Notes under the pieces: generated by a model | What the model was told of the DNA's origin: nothing | The model's database searches: none | The model's input: only the letters and a program-made list of their open reading frames with translations | From: Halomonas litopenaei | GTDB lineage: Bacteria > Pseudomonadota > Gammaproteobacteria > Pseudomonadales > Halomonadaceae | DNA length: 64,000 bases | Assembly: GCF_003045775.1 (NCBI RefSeq) | Contig: NZ_PXNS01000006.1 | Location: forward strand, 356,425-420,424 | Reading direction: 5' to 3' | Position numbers and translations under genes: made by a program | Shown: positions 44,084-53,986 of the stretch, piece after piece | How the letters are laid out: each line of letters begins with the position of its first letter | How positions within the stretch are numbered: position 1 is the first letter of the stretch

Positions 44084-44764
44084 ATGGCCCAGACCGATAC
44101 CGTGACGCGCATCCTGGACACCGCCGAGGTGCTTTTCGCCGAACGCGGCTTCGCGGAAACGTCGCTGCGCAACATTACCGGCAAGGCCAAGGTCAACCTG
44201 GCCGCCGTCAACTACCACTTCGGCTCCAAGAAGGCGCTGATCCAGGCGGTGTTCTCCCGCTACCTGGATCCCTTCTCCGATCGCTTTCATGCCGCTATCG
44301 ACGAACTCGAGCGTGGTTACGGTGATCGCGTGATTCCGCTGGAGGTGCTGCTCGAGACCATGGCCCGCACCGTACTCGAGGTACCGGCCGAGCGGCACAG
44401 CCTCAAGGTGTTCATGCGCCTGCTGGGGCTGGCCTACAGTCAGGCCCAGGGACATCTGCGTCGCTATATCCAGGACCAGTACGGCACCGTGTTCACCCGT
44501 TTCGTGGCGCTGGTGCGCAAGGCCACGCCGGAGCTGCCGGACTCCGAGCGCTTCTGGCGTCTGCACTTTGCGCTGGGCACCGTAATCTTTACCCTGTCTG
44601 GGCTCGATGCCCTGCGCGACATCGCCGAGAAGGACTACGACGAGCACGTCTCGGTACGCGACCTGGTGCGCCGCATGATGCCGGTGGTGGTATCGGCGCT
44701 GAAAGCGCCACTGCCGGAGCCGGCGCCGACGACGCCACCGGCGACGCGCGAGCCAACTGCATAA
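44084..44764 (+). CDS. psrA: PsrA-type TetR regulator (fatty-acid responsive)
   Basis: 226 residues from [20 protein letters not shown], after ACGGAG. The helix-turn-helix contains [20 protein letters not shown], and the ligand domain has [19 protein letters not shown], both close to what I recall of Pseudomonas PsrA. That protein represses beta-oxidation genes and its own gene and activates rpoS until long-chain acyl ligands release it. Proximity to lexA matches Pseudomonas gene order. The tail is Pro/Thr-rich. The next gene begins 21 bp downstream. Confidence 0.93.
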   Translation: MAQTDTVTRILDTAEVLFAERGFAETSLRNITGKAKVNLAAVNYHFGSKKALIQAVFSRYLDPFSDRFHAAIDELERGYGDRVIPLEVLLETMARTVLEVPAERHSLKVFMRLLGLAYSQAQGHLRRYIQDQYGTVFTRFVALVRKATPELPDSERFWRLHFALGTVIFTLSGLDALRDIAEKDYDEHVSVRDLVRRMMPVVVSALKAPLPEPAPTTPPATREPTA

Positions 44765-44785
44765 GCCATCAAGGGAGTCAGGGTG

Positions 44786-45304
44786 ATGCATACCCCGCAA
44801 CTGGCAGCGCTTCCCCCCAGCGAGGGCGTGTGGGTGGAGGTCGACACCGCCCGCCAGCAGCTGACGCTATGGCGGGGTCAAGACCTCGCCTGGCAATGCC
44901 TGGTGTCCACCGGTGCTGCCGGTACGGGCCAGCAAGAGGGCAGCGGCCAGACCCCACTGGGCTGGCACCAGATCCGTGCGGCCATCGGTGAGGGGCAGCC
45001 CGTGGGCTGCGTCTTTCGTGGCCGTCGGCCCACCGGTGAGGTCTACAGCGAGGCCCTAGGCCAGGCCCAGCCAGAGCGGGACTGGATCCTGACCCGGATT
45101 CTCTGGCTCAGCGGACTGGAGCCGGGCTTCAATCGAGGCGGCGACGTCGATTCCCAGCGCCGCTATATCTATTTTCACGGCACCCCGCCGGACAAGCCCA
45201 TGGGGGTGGCCGACTCCCATGGCTGTATTCGCCTGCGTGACGACGACCTGTTGCGGCTGTTCGATGAAGCCACGCCCGGCACGCCGGTGTGGCTGCATGA
45301 CTGA
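44786..45304 (+). CDS. L,D-transpeptidase (YkuD domain)
   Basis: 172 residues, a stand-alone catalytic domain. It begins near [17 protein letters not shown], the first YkuD strands, and the nucleophile Cys is in [19 protein letters not shown], with the conserved His in YIYFHGTP. There is no signal peptide, LysM domain or membrane anchor, which is odd for an enzyme that cross-links peptidoglycan; this resembles YbiS-related short cytosolic-looking homologues. GTG at 44783 and ATG at 44786 are both possible behind AAGGGAG. Probably co-transcribed with psrA. Confidence 0.88.
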   Translation: MHTPQLAALPPSEGVWVEVDTARQQLTLWRGQDLAWQCLVSTGAAGTGQQEGSGQTPLGWHQIRAAIGEGQPVGCVFRGRRPTGEVYSEALGQAQPERDWILTRILWLSGLEPGFNRGGDVDSQRRYIYFHGTPPDKPMGVADSHGCIRLRDDDLLRLFDEATPGTPVWLHD

Positions 45305-45441
45305 TCACGTCCACTGATCAAGCCAATGCAGACGTCAATAAAGGCCTCACTAAGCGAAGCGCTCGTCGGCTCAGGCTTCGTCAAGTCAGGGCTTCTCAGG
45401 TCACGATTCGTCATGCCTGGATTCATCAGTCCGGGGCTTGG

Positions 45442-46899
45442 TCAGATGACGTTGCCCAATTGGAAGATGGGCAGATACATCGCCAGCACCAGGCCGCCCA
45501 CCACCACACCCAGCACCACGATGATCAGCGGCTCCAGCAGACTGGTCAGGGTGTCGACACGATCATCCACCTCGCGCTCGAAGTGATCCGCCACCCGCGT
45601 CAGCATGCTGTCCAGCGCGCCGGCTTCCTCGCCGATGGCCACCATCTGCAGCGCCAGCGTCGGGAAGCGCCTGGTCGCCCGCATCGCCAGATGGAGTCGC
45701 TGGCCGCTGGCGACCTCGCTCTGCACTGCCGACACCGCCTGGCAGTAGACATCATTGCCGCAGGCGCCGGCGGCGGTCTTCAGCGCTTCCACCAAGGGCA
45801 CGCCCGCGGCGAAGGCGGTGGCCAGGGTGCGACAGAAGCGTGCCACCGAGGCCTGTTCCAGGATCGTTCCTACCACCGGTAGCCTGAGCGCCAGGCCGTG
45901 AGCGCCGAAGCGCGCCCTGGCCGAGCGCTTGACCCACCATCTCGCCGCACCGGCCATCACACCTGCGCTTCCCAGCAGCACCAGCCACCATTGCTGGGCG
46001 AACTCCGAAAGCTCGATGGTCAGCCGAGTCAGCGGGGGCAGGCTTGCCCCGACGCCCTCGAACATCTGCTCGAACTGGGGTACCACCTTGATCAGCAGGA
46101 TGGCGCTTACCGCGATGCCCACCGCCACCACCGTGGAGGGATACCACAGCGCCTTGCGAACCCGCGCCTTCAATCGCTCGCGCTTTTCCAGGTGGCCGGC
46201 CAAACGCTCGAGCATGCGGTCCAGTGTACCCGACTGCTCACCGGCAGCGACCAGATTGACGTACAGCGCATCGAAGGTGAGCGGGTGGCGGGACAGTGCC
46301 TGGGCCATGCTGGCCCCGGCGCTGACGTCCATGCCCAGTGCCTGAACGACTAGCCGCATGGCTGGCTTTGAAAGACTTTCGCCCAGCACGTGAAAGGCCT
46401 GCAACAACGGCACGCCGGCGGTCAGCAGGGTCGCCAGCTGGCGCGAGAACAGGGTGAGATCCCGGGGCGATATCTGGCGTTCGAAGCGCGCAAGCGTGCC
46501 GCCCTGGCGCAGCTTGCGCGGGATCACACCAAGCTGATGCAACTGGCGTTGGGCCTCGGGACGGCCGGTTGCCAGCAGCACCCCGCTGCGCCGCTGGCCC
46601 TGGCGATCCTCGCCTTTCCAGTGCCAGCACCTCTGGCGCGGATGCTGGGGGGCGGAACGGCGTGCGCTGCGCAGGTGGTCGCGTGACCCGCTTGACCCGT
46701 TTGACACGGCTGAAAGGTGGCTGTGGCCAGTGTGGGAACCCGATCCGCCGGAGGCAGAAGAGGTTGGCTCTCCCGGCGTTGCATCAGACGTGTAGCCACC
46801 CACCTGCCCGGGGGGCCTAGGAGGAGAGGCCGGCGAGGACGACGACAGGGACGAAGAGGCAGGCGGAGCCGTCGAAGGCGAACGATGACGAAAGGGCAC
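45442..46899 (-). CDS. pilC: Type IV pilus inner-membrane platform protein PilC
   Basis: 485 residues as drawn, stop at 45442. Two T2SSF domains: LFSRQLATLLTAGVPLLQAFHVL and FCRTLATAFAAGVPLVEALK, each with the GAL/GxL-type helices, and three membrane segments (about 252-275, 300-320, 455-480). PilC proteins are about 400 residues; the first 90 here are Ser/Pro/Gly/Arg-rich and lie before the usual CWHWKGED start, and the GTG at 46899 has a poor ribosome site, so the true start may be nearer 46640. It organises pilin entry and works with PilB, encoded 53 bp upstream. Confidence 0.92.
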   Translation of the reverse strand: MPFRHRSPSTAPPASSSLSSSSPASPPRPPGQVGGYTSDATPGEPTSSASGGSGSHTGHSHLSAVSNGSSGSRDHLRSARRSAPQHPRQRCWHWKGEDRQGQRRSGVLLATGRPEAQRQLHQLGVIPRKLRQGGTLARFERQISPRDLTLFSRQLATLLTAGVPLLQAFHVLGESLSKPAMRLVVQALGMDVSAGASMAQALSRHPLTFDALYVNLVAAGEQSGTLDRMLERLAGHLEKRERLKARVRKALWYPSTVVAVGIAVSAILLIKVVPQFEQMFEGVGASLPPLTRLTIELSEFAQQWWLVLLGSAGVMAGAARWWVKRSARARFGAHGLALRLPVVGTILEQASVARFCRTLATAFAAGVPLVEALKTAAGACGNDVYCQAVSAVQSEVASGQRLHLAMRATRRFPTLALQMVAIGEEAGALDSMLTRVADHFEREVDDRVDTLTSLLEPLIIVVLGVVVGGLVLAMYLPIFQLGNVI

Positions 46900-46952
46900 G
46901 TGTCGGTGGACTCAAATGGTGGAGGGAAGGGCCGCGGTCTCACGCGGCGGTC

Positions 46953-48812
46953 TCAAACGGCGGTGATGCGGCAGACCTCGGCCAGACTGGTCACGCCTTC
47001 GAGCACCCGATCAAGGCCGCTGCGACGAAGATTCGGGTAGCCCTGGGCTCGGGCCAGGGCGTCGAAGTCATCGGCGCTGCCCCCTTCCAGGATCAGCCGG
47101 CGCATGCGTTGGTCCACCGGCACCACCTCAAATAGCCCGACCCGCCCCTTGTAGCCCTGGGTGCAGTGACGACAGCCCACGGCCTCGTACAGCTCGGCGA
47201 TATCGGCCTCAGCCTGGGTCAGCCCCTGTTGCACCAGCACCTCTGCAGGCAGGGTGACCGGGGACCGACAATGACTGCACAGGCGCCTGGCCAGGCGTTG
47301 GGCCACGATCAAGCTGACCGCACTGGCGATATTGAAGGCTTCGATGCCCATGTTCGACAGTCGCGACAGGGTGTCGGCGGCGGAATTGGTGTGCAGCGTG
47401 GACAGCACCAGGTGGCCGGTCTGGGCGGCCTTGATCGCGATCTCGGCGGTTTCCCGATCGCGCACCTCGCCGACCATCACCACGTCCGGGTCCTGGCGCA
47501 GAAAGGCTCGCAGCGCATTGGCGAAGTCCAGGCCAATCCGGGGCGCCACATTGACCTGATTGATCCCGGACAGCTTGATCTCCACCGGATCCTCGGCGGT
47601 ACAGATGTTGCGCTCGACAGCGTTGAGCTGATGGATGCCGGTGTACAGCGTCACCGTCTTGCCGCTGCCGGTGGGACCGGTGACCAGAATCATCCCCTGG
47701 GGGCTTGCCAGGGCGGTCTCGAACAGCCGGCGCTGGTCAGGCGAAAAGCCGAGCTGCTCGATACCCAGACGTGCCGACCTGGAGCCCAGTAGCCTGAGCA
47801 CGATCTTCTCGCCGTAGACGGTAGGCAGCGAGTTGACCCTGAAGTCGATGTCCTCGCCATCGTCGAGCTGGACCTTGATGGTGCCGTCCTGGGGCAGGCG
47901 GCGTTCCGAGATGTCCATCCGCGCCATCACCTTGAGGCGCGAGGCGATGCGCCCGCGAAGGTTAAGCGGCGGCTGGGCCACTTCGTGGAGCAGACCATCG
48001 ATGCGAAAGCGCACCCGAAAGGACTCCTCGAAGGGCTCGAAGTGGATGTCCGAGGCACGCTTTCTTACCGCGTCACGCAGGATAGTATTGACGAACTTCA
48101 CCACCGGCGCGTCATCGGCCTGGTCGTTCAGACTGGAGCTGAGCCCGGAACCCAGCCCGGCATGGAGCTCCTCGTCCAGATCTGCATCCTTTTCAGTGTC
48201 GAAAGCCACGCCCTGGCCAGAAGTCAGATCCGACTGCCGTGACGGATGCATCTTTCCCGACCGCTCGTCGGCGCCCGCACTGTTCGCGCCTGAGGCACCA
48301 AGCGCGCCCAGAGCGACGGCGATTGCGCCATCATCGGGGCGATCGGCACCCAGGTAGGCGTCGAGCAGCACGCGGATCTGATCCAATGGTGCCAGCGCCG
48401 GCTTCAAGCTCTTGCCGGTGACGAACTGCAGCTCACCCAGGCGGGCAAGAGTAGAAGGGTAGGGCACCGCCACGTGCAACTGATGATCATCGAGGCTAAG
48501 CGGCAGCACCGAATGCTCGCGCAACAGGGCCTCGGGGAAGTGAGAGAGCGGCGGCAGTTCGCTCGGCTCCCGCTGCTGTAGATCGACAAACGGCAGGTCG
48601 TATTCTTCTGCCGCTGCACGGGTCGCTGGCCCGACACTGACCAGTTCATGCTCCACCAGGTAGCGCAACAGCGTGCTGTGGCTGTCCTGAGCCTCTCGCT
48701 CGGCTCGCAGCGCCGCCGGAGGGCTCAATAACCCTTGTGACACCAGCCGTTGGGCCAGTCCACTGTTTGGCCCCTGCGGCGAGCCGTTTCCGAACCCCTG
48801 GTCAAATGGCAC
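46953..48812 (-). CDS. pilB: Type IV pilus extension ATPase PilB
   Basis: 619 residues from a GTG at 48812 behind AGGGAGG; the longer frame to 48998 is unsupported. It has the N-terminal MSHA-type domain, Walker A GPTGSGKTVTLY, Asp box EDPVEIKLSGINQV, Walker B DPDVVMVGEVRD, His box TGHLVLSTLHTN and the tetracysteine zinc site CSHC and CRHC. It powers pilus assembly from the cytoplasm. An insert around residues 175-240 (Ala/Gly/Asp-rich) lengthens the protein. Transcribed with pilC; pilA is divergent. Confidence 0.96.
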   Translation of the reverse strand: MPFDQGFGNGSPQGPNSGLAQRLVSQGLLSPPAALRAEREAQDSHSTLLRYLVEHELVSVGPATRAAAEEYDLPFVDLQQREPSELPPLSHFPEALLREHSVLPLSLDDHQLHVAVPYPSTLARLGELQFVTGKSLKPALAPLDQIRVLLDAYLGADRPDDGAIAVALGALGASGANSAGADERSGKMHPSRQSDLTSGQGVAFDTEKDADLDEELHAGLGSGLSSSLNDQADDAPVVKFVNTILRDAVRKRASDIHFEPFEESFRVRFRIDGLLHEVAQPPLNLRGRIASRLKVMARMDISERRLPQDGTIKVQLDDGEDIDFRVNSLPTVYGEKIVLRLLGSRSARLGIEQLGFSPDQRRLFETALASPQGMILVTGPTGSGKTVTLYTGIHQLNAVERNICTAEDPVEIKLSGINQVNVAPRIGLDFANALRAFLRQDPDVVMVGEVRDRETAEIAIKAAQTGHLVLSTLHTNSAADTLSRLSNMGIEAFNIASAVSLIVAQRLARRLCSHCRSPVTLPAEVLVQQGLTQAEADIAELYEAVGCRHCTQGYKGRVGLFEVVPVDQRMRRLILEGGSADDFDALARAQGYPNLRRSGLDRVLEGVTSLAEVCRITAV

Positions 48813-49135
48813 AGCACCCTCCCTAAAAGTGGGCCCCACGATGGGCCCGATAGCTCCCGTCGGCGACATTCTGAATCTAGCCGTCAGTCTACCCCGCGAT
48901 AGAACGCCCATAGAGGCCGCACAGGCGGTTTTGTTATCCGAACCCGAACTGGCGTCAAGGTTTGGGCGTCTAGCCCTCAGAGGCGCCCGCAGCGCCAAGT
49001 AAGATGCTCCGAACCCGGTAGGGCGGCGTTATGGGGGTTGATGGCCTGGCTCAGCGCCATTTTCGCCATGCCGCACCACCGGTCAGGAAGTGCGCCACCG
49101 TGAAACGGCAAAAAAGCCAACAGGGAGCATCAGAC
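48813..49135. promoter_or_regulatory. Divergent pilB/pilA promoter region
   Basis: 323 bp between pilB (minus) and pilA (plus). pilA promoters commonly use sigma-54 with a TGGCAC-N5-TTGC site; I searched this stretch by eye and found none convincing. The ribosome site before pilA is AGGGAG. Confidence 0.4.
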
Positions 49136-49558
49136 ATGGAAGACAGTAAAAGCAGTACCAGTAATTCAGAGCAGAGCGGAACCGTGATACCGGCAGGGCA
49201 GGGCGGCTTTACCCTGATAGAGCTGTTGGTGGTGGTGGCCATCATCGGGCTGCTGTCAGCCATCGCCATACCGCAGTACACCAACTTTCAGAAGCGTGCC
49301 GCGGTAAATGCCTGCAAGGAAGAGTTGGCGGCGGCCAGGACGGCCTTGGCGGTTGATGGGACCTTTGATGAAGACTCGCCGGACATGGCTAATGCGTATG
49401 CGTGGTCTGCATGTCTGGATTCAAGTATTGCCTATACCGCTCCCACCACGACGGAAGAAGGTTCGCTCCTGGGCTGGCCATCCCCGAGTCAATTCGCGGT
49501 AGCAGACAATGCCGCCACACTCGTCCTGCCCAAGGTCATTGATATCGATAGTCCTTGA
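49136..49558 (+). CDS. pilA: Type IV pilin PilA
   Basis: 140 residues. The prepilin peptidase site is [20 protein letters not shown]: cleavage before Phe25, with Glu at +5 of the mature protein. The leader of 24 residues is longer than the 6-7 usual for type IVa pilins and is Ser/Thr-rich. Two cysteines (ACKEEL and SACLDSS) could form the pilin disulfide. The mature protein (116 residues) is short and acidic, as expected for a halophile. AGGGAG upstream fixes the ATG at 49136. Confidence 0.93.
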   Translation: MEDSKSSTSNSEQSGTVIPAGQGGFTLIELLVVVAIIGLLSAIAIPQYTNFQKRAAVNACKEELAAARTALAVDGTFDEDSPDMANAYAWSACLDSSIAYTAPTTTEEGSLLGWPSPSQFAVADNAATLVLPKVIDIDSP

Positions 49559-49654
49559 GACCAGGCGGGGAAGCGCCAATCGCGTGCTCCCATGCGCCAG
49601 GCCGCTGGCGTCGGGGCTTGGCACCTGGATTCAGGCAACAAGGAGCAGGATCTA

Positions 49655-51046
49655 TTGGAATATCCGTCCATAATCCACCACGGTGGCGCCGAAGGCGTCA
49701 CCGGTAGCTGCCACCGGCTACAGATTTCTCCTGACCACGCCATCCTCATCGATTGCGGGCTATTTCAGGGAGAGGACCTCAAGGGCCAGTCCAGCTTCGA
49801 GCGGCACCAGATCGAATTTCCGATCGACGACGTCATCGCCCTGGTGGTGACCCACGTACATATCGACCATATCGGTCGCCTGCCCTACCTGATGGCAGCA
49901 GGGTTCAAGGGCCCCATCATCTGTACCCCACCGAGTGCGCGGTTGCTGCCGCTGGTGATCGAGGATGCGCTTAAAATCGGCTTTACCCGTGACCGCAGGC
50001 TAATCGAACGGTTTCTTGATACCGTTGAAATTCATCTTGATCCAAGTCCTTATGGTGCTTGGAAAAGCTTGCTGAACGAAGAGCGTCACAAGGTCAAGGT
50101 GCGTCTACAGAACGCGGGGCATATACTCGGTTCAGCATACGTCGAAATTGATGTTGAGGACGAGCGCGCGAGTCTGGATAATCGCTACGTCTTCTCGGGG
50201 GACCTTGGGCCGCCCGACACCCCGCTGTTGCCGGATCCCACACCACTGGAGCGGGCAGACGTCCTGGTGCTCGAGAGCACCTACGGCGATAGAAGGCATG
50301 AAGGTCGCAGGACGCGGCGCGCACAGCTCAAGGAAATGATTTATCGTGCACAGCGCGAGGGCGGTAGCGTGGTCATTCCAGCCTTCAGCATCGGCCGCAC
50401 CCAAGAGCTGCTCTACGAAATAGAAACCCTCTTGCACGAGCGGAAGGAAGGAGAGAAAGGCGAACGCCCCCTGATCATCGTCGATTCACCGCTGGCTGCC
50501 CGCTTCACCGAAGTATACCGAGACCTAAAGCCCTGGTGGGACAGCGAAGCCAAGGCACGACTCGATGACGGCCGCCACCCCCTCAGCTTCGATGGCCTGG
50601 TCACCGTGGACAGCCACGACGACCACCTCGACATGGTCGAACACCTCGCCACCACCAACACCTGGGCCATCGTCATCGCCGCCAGCGGCATGGTCACCGG
50701 GGGCAGGATAGTTAACTACCTCAAGCGACTGCTACCAGACCCCCGGCACACTGTTCTGTTTGTGGGGTACCAGGCAGAGGGCACGGCTGGAAGGCAGATT
50801 CAGCGGGCGAAACGGGGAGCCGAAGTCGTTGTCGACGGAGAGCGGATGGCGGTGAATGCCCACGTCAAGAGTATTTCGGGGTTTTCTGCACATGCGGATC
50901 AATACGATTTGTTGCGGTTTGTGATTGATCTTGGTGGTAAAGTAAAAAAAGTTCGGCTTGTACACGGAGAGGAAGCCAGCCAAAGGGAGTTGGCGCGATA
51001 TCTTCAGAGAAATGTTGAAAGAATAGAAGATATAACGTTCGTGTAG
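49655..51046 (+). CDS. Metallo-beta-lactamase / beta-CASP ribonuclease-like protein
   Basis: 463 residues from TTG at 49655 behind AAGGAG; an ATG at 49592 is an alternative with weaker context. HxHxDH is in VTHVHIDHIGRLP, further metal ligands in NAGHILGSAYVE and VFSGDLG, beta-CASP motifs in ASGMVTGGRI and the closing FSAHADQ. The family (YsoI/YbeZ-like KH-less CPSF73 homologues) cleaves RNA. The last 100 bp are clearly more AT-rich than the start, and the island of AT-rich DNA begins here. Function in this host unknown. Confidence 0.85.
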   Translation: MEYPSIIHHGGAEGVTGSCHRLQISPDHAILIDCGLFQGEDLKGQSSFERHQIEFPIDDVIALVVTHVHIDHIGRLPYLMAAGFKGPIICTPPSARLLPLVIEDALKIGFTRDRRLIERFLDTVEIHLDPSPYGAWKSLLNEERHKVKVRLQNAGHILGSAYVEIDVEDERASLDNRYVFSGDLGPPDTPLLPDPTPLERADVLVLESTYGDRRHEGRRTRRAQLKEMIYRAQREGGSVVIPAFSIGRTQELLYEIETLLHERKEGEKGERPLIIVDSPLAARFTEVYRDLKPWWDSEAKARLDDGRHPLSFDGLVTVDSHDDHLDMVEHLATTNTWAIVIAASGMVTGGRIVNYLKRLLPDPRHTVLFVGYQAEGTAGRQIQRAKRGAEVVVDGERMAVNAHVKSISGFSAHADQYDLLRFVIDLGGKVKKVRLVHGEEASQRELARYLQRNVERIEDITFV

Positions 51047-51215
51047 TTGTAGATGAATTCGTAAATAGTGGTGAAGAGTGCTTTTGCATATCGCTTTTCT
51101 ATCAATAAAACAAAATCGCAAATGCATGTGTATTAGTTGGTTGATAGAAGATTAATACGCTTTGACTAGCGGTTTGTTCTATATTTTTGTTATCTGATGT
51201 CTCATAGGGAGAGGT

Positions 51216-52982
51216 ATGGAACCCTCCGCCTTTCTTACATTGTTTACAATTTTATTTACCCTAGTGATGCTGGCGGCAACACGGATTTCCCCTGATGTGA
51301 TACTCATGGGAGCCTTGTCGGTCTTGGTGGTCTCCGGAGTGTTGGCTCCCGCTGATGCTTTGGCCGGATTCTCCAACCCGGGTGTGATGACCATTGCTAC
51401 TCTTTATGTTGTTGCGGCAGGGTTGAAGGAGACCGGAGCTATTCAGTGGCTTGCCCACCGATTGTTAGGGCAGCCGAAGCGTCTGAAGCAGGCTCAGTTT
51501 CGCGTGCTCCTGCCAGCCTCCGGGTTGAGTGCCTTCATGAACAACACTACGGTTGTTGCAATGTTCATCCCGGCGATTCAGGAGTGGGCTGGACGCCTGC
51601 GACTACCGCCCTCGAAGTTGCTGCTTCCACTGAGCTATGCGGCGATCATCGGGGGTACCTGTACCTTGATCGGTACAAGTACGAACTTGGTCATCGATGG
51701 ACTTCTACAGTCAGAAATGGGAGTCGGCCTTGGCATGTTCTCTCTAGCATGGGTCGGGCTACCCCTCGTGCTGGTCGGTGGCACGTTTTTATATATTTTT
51801 TCCGATCGGCTGCTTCCTGATAGGCAAGGCGTCTTGGAGCAGTTGGAGATGGCTCGCGAGTATGCAGTCGAAGTAATTGTCGATGGTAAGGGGCCGCTGG
51901 TGGGGCGGAGTATCGCAGAGGCTGGCTTGAGGCATTTGAGTCACGGCTACCTGGCAGATATCGAGCGTCAAGGGCGTCTGCTCACTGCTGTGCCTCCTGA
52001 TACTCAATTGTCCGCGGGCGATGTTCTGATATTCATCGGGGCACCCGAATGTGCAAGAGAGCTGCGGCGGATCCACGGCTTGCGGCCCGCCGGGGGGGAT
52101 GTGCATAAACTTGATATCGAGCACCATCGCCGTTGTCTCGTGGAAGCTGTGATCGGTCCTGACTTTGTGGGGCTTGGGCAGACAGTACGAGAGTCCCGTT
52201 TTCGTTCACGCTATCAGGCCGTCATTCTTTCAATTTCGCGCCATGGCAAGCGTTTGCCGGGAAAGCTAGGGAATATCAGTCTTCAGGTCGGCGATACACT
52301 GCTGCTAGAGACCGCGCAGGATTTTGTCGATCAGTATCGCTACCGCAAGGATTTTTTGCTTGTCAGCGGCCTCAACGACTCGACCCCTCCTGATTTTCGT
52401 AAAGCTCCTTTGGCACTCGGTATACTCGCTGCCATGGTAGTGGTTAGCGCTTCTGGCTTGCTGTCGATCCTCGAGGCGGCTTTGTTGGCGGGAGGGGGCA
52501 TGCTGATGACGCGATGCGTACCGGCGAGCAAGGCGCGTCGTTCAGTCGATCTTAGTGTGCTGGTCGTCATCTCTGCGTCCTTCGCCTTGGGCGCTGCCAT
52601 GCGCGAGACTGGAGCAGCCAGCCAGATTGCCCAGTGGCTATTGCTGGCCGATGACTTATCTCCTTGGTTAGCTCTGGTGCTGGTCTATATTTTGACAGTG
52701 GCCTTCACCGAATTGATTACTAATAATGCCGCTGCTGTACTGATGTTCCCCATCGCGGTCTCGGTGGCAGAGCAGTTAGGGGTCGATTTTAAGCCTTTCG
52801 TGATAGCGATAATGTTTGCTGCTTCGGCAAGTTTCATGACGCCGTTAGGCTACCAGACAAACCTGATGGTGCTGGGGCCTGGTGGGTATTGTTTTACCGA
52901 TTACCTTCGTCTTGGGGCCCCGCTGAGTTTTGTTATTGGAGTGACTTCGCTTGGGTTGATACCGCTAGTGTGGCCCTTCTAA
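51216..52982 (+). CDS. SLC13/DASS-type permease with TrkA-C domains (probable sulfate importer)
   Basis: 588 residues. N-terminal membrane half (about 5-185) with NNTTVVAMFIPAI and GTSTNLVIDGLL, two RCK-C/TrkA-C domains (about 205-385, with VGRSIAEAGLRH and GQTVRESRFRSRYQ), then a second membrane half with ITNNAAAVLMFPIA and TPLGYQTNLMVLGPGGY. This architecture matches the sodium/sulfate symporter group (SAC1/SLT-like). The following genes activate sulfate, which supports sulfate as cargo. An AT-rich leader of about 170 bp precedes it. Confidence 0.88.
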   Translation: MEPSAFLTLFTILFTLVMLAATRISPDVILMGALSVLVVSGVLAPADALAGFSNPGVMTIATLYVVAAGLKETGAIQWLAHRLLGQPKRLKQAQFRVLLPASGLSAFMNNTTVVAMFIPAIQEWAGRLRLPPSKLLLPLSYAAIIGGTCTLIGTSTNLVIDGLLQSEMGVGLGMFSLAWVGLPLVLVGGTFLYIFSDRLLPDRQGVLEQLEMAREYAVEVIVDGKGPLVGRSIAEAGLRHLSHGYLADIERQGRLLTAVPPDTQLSAGDVLIFIGAPECARELRRIHGLRPAGGDVHKLDIEHHRRCLVEAVIGPDFVGLGQTVRESRFRSRYQAVILSISRHGKRLPGKLGNISLQVGDTLLLETAQDFVDQYRYRKDFLLVSGLNDSTPPDFRKAPLALGILAAMVVVSASGLLSILEAALLAGGGMLMTRCVPASKARRSVDLSVLVVISASFALGAAMRETGAASQIAQWLLLADDLSPWLALVLVYILTVAFTELITNNAAAVLMFPIAVSVAEQLGVDFKPFVIAIMFAASASFMTPLGYQTNLMVLGPGGYCFTDYLRLGAPLSFVIGVTSLGLIPLVWPF

Positions 52983-53023
52983 CTGGAAAGTGTCCGCGGA
53001 CCTATTTGTTACAGGTGCTTGTT

Positions 53024-53863
53024 TTGACAGATTTTGTAACGGTTGATTTTCGAGCCCGCTTGCTAGAGGGTGTCCGCTCTGCTGGGCACGAAGTAATGGC
53101 CATCTATCAGCGTGACTTTGGGGTTGAATTAAAGAATGATGCTAGTCCACTGACGGAAGCAGATGTGGTATCGCATCACGCCTTGGTCGATCTGCTGCGG
53201 AGTATTACACCAGAAGTTCCGGTTCTGTCCGAAGAGTCTGCAGACATTTCTTTCGAGGCTCGGCAATCCTGGGGTCGCTATTGGCTCATTGATCCGCTTG
53301 ACGGAACCAAAGAATTTGTCAAAAAGAATGGGGAGTTTACTCTCAACGTTGCATTGATCGAGGACGGTGTACCAGTATTTGGCATCGTTCATGCTCCAGC
53401 ATTAGGTGCTGGGGCAGGAACTACTTGGTTTGGGCAACAAAACCTTGGCGCCTGGAAGCAGTTTGATGGAGGGCAGCCCACACCCATTGCCGTGCGCGAG
53501 TTGCCGGGCGTAAATCATGAAGCCTGGAAAATAGTCGGTAGCCGGTCTCATGGTTCTGACGAATTCGAGGCCTTTTGTAGCGCACTGCCGGAACATGAGC
53601 GCGTATCTATGGGCAGTTCATTAAAACTCTGTTTAGTCGCAGAAGGTGCCGCCGACCTTTATCCACGTCTAGCGCCTACTTGCGAATGGGACACTGCTGC
53701 AGCTCAGGCGATTGTAACCGCTGCAGGGGGTAGCGTACTCAATGCGTATACCCTAGCCCCCCTTCGTTGCAATCAGCAAGAGAGTTTTCTGAATCCTTTT
53801 TTCGTGGTTTGTGGTCAGCAAGATGAGCGCTGGATAAGGGCTTTGAAAGAGAGTCTTAATTAG
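53024..53863 (+). CDS. cysQ: 3'(2'),5'-bisphosphate nucleotidase CysQ
   Basis: About 279 residues. The start is uncertain: TTG at 53024 behind ACAGG, or GTG at 53015; the longer frame to 52889 lies inside the permease gene. Metal and phosphate-binding motifs are LTEADVVSHHALV, SEESADISFE and WLIDPLDGTKEFVKKNGEFTLN, and CEWDTAAAQAIV closes the site. It removes the 3'-phosphate of PAP (and PAPS), the by-product of sulfotransfer. That fits the sulfotransferase further along the island. Confidence 0.93.
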   Translation: MTDFVTVDFRARLLEGVRSAGHEVMAIYQRDFGVELKNDASPLTEADVVSHHALVDLLRSITPEVPVLSEESADISFEARQSWGRYWLIDPLDGTKEFVKKNGEFTLNVALIEDGVPVFGIVHAPALGAGAGTTWFGQQNLGAWKQFDGGQPTPIAVRELPGVNHEAWKIVGSRSHGSDEFEAFCSALPEHERVSMGSSLKLCLVAEGAADLYPRLAPTCEWDTAAAQAIVTAAGGSVLNAYTLAPLRCNQQESFLNPFFVVCGQQDERWIRALKESLN

Positions 53864-53986
53864 GGGTTGCCTCAACTAATAGACTTTGCTTTGCAAGGTC
53901 TGTGGCGCACTCCGTTCTATATTTGTAAGAAAATCTGACAGTGTGAACTGCCGCGACAATATTTTTGAATATATTGGAAGGTCATA

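Noticed and set aside
43109..44800. 563-codon lexA-containing frame as one long protein
   Set aside because: The first 340 codons are antisense to psrA and the control region; LexA begins at 43774 as in other bacteria.
50360..50371. Exact match to the ops/RfaH recruitment sequence GGCGGTAGCGTG upstream of the polysaccharide island
   Set aside because: It lies deep inside the beta-CASP gene as ordinary Gly-Gly-Ser-Val codons, about 850 bp before the next gene, not in an operon leader; coincidence is more likely.
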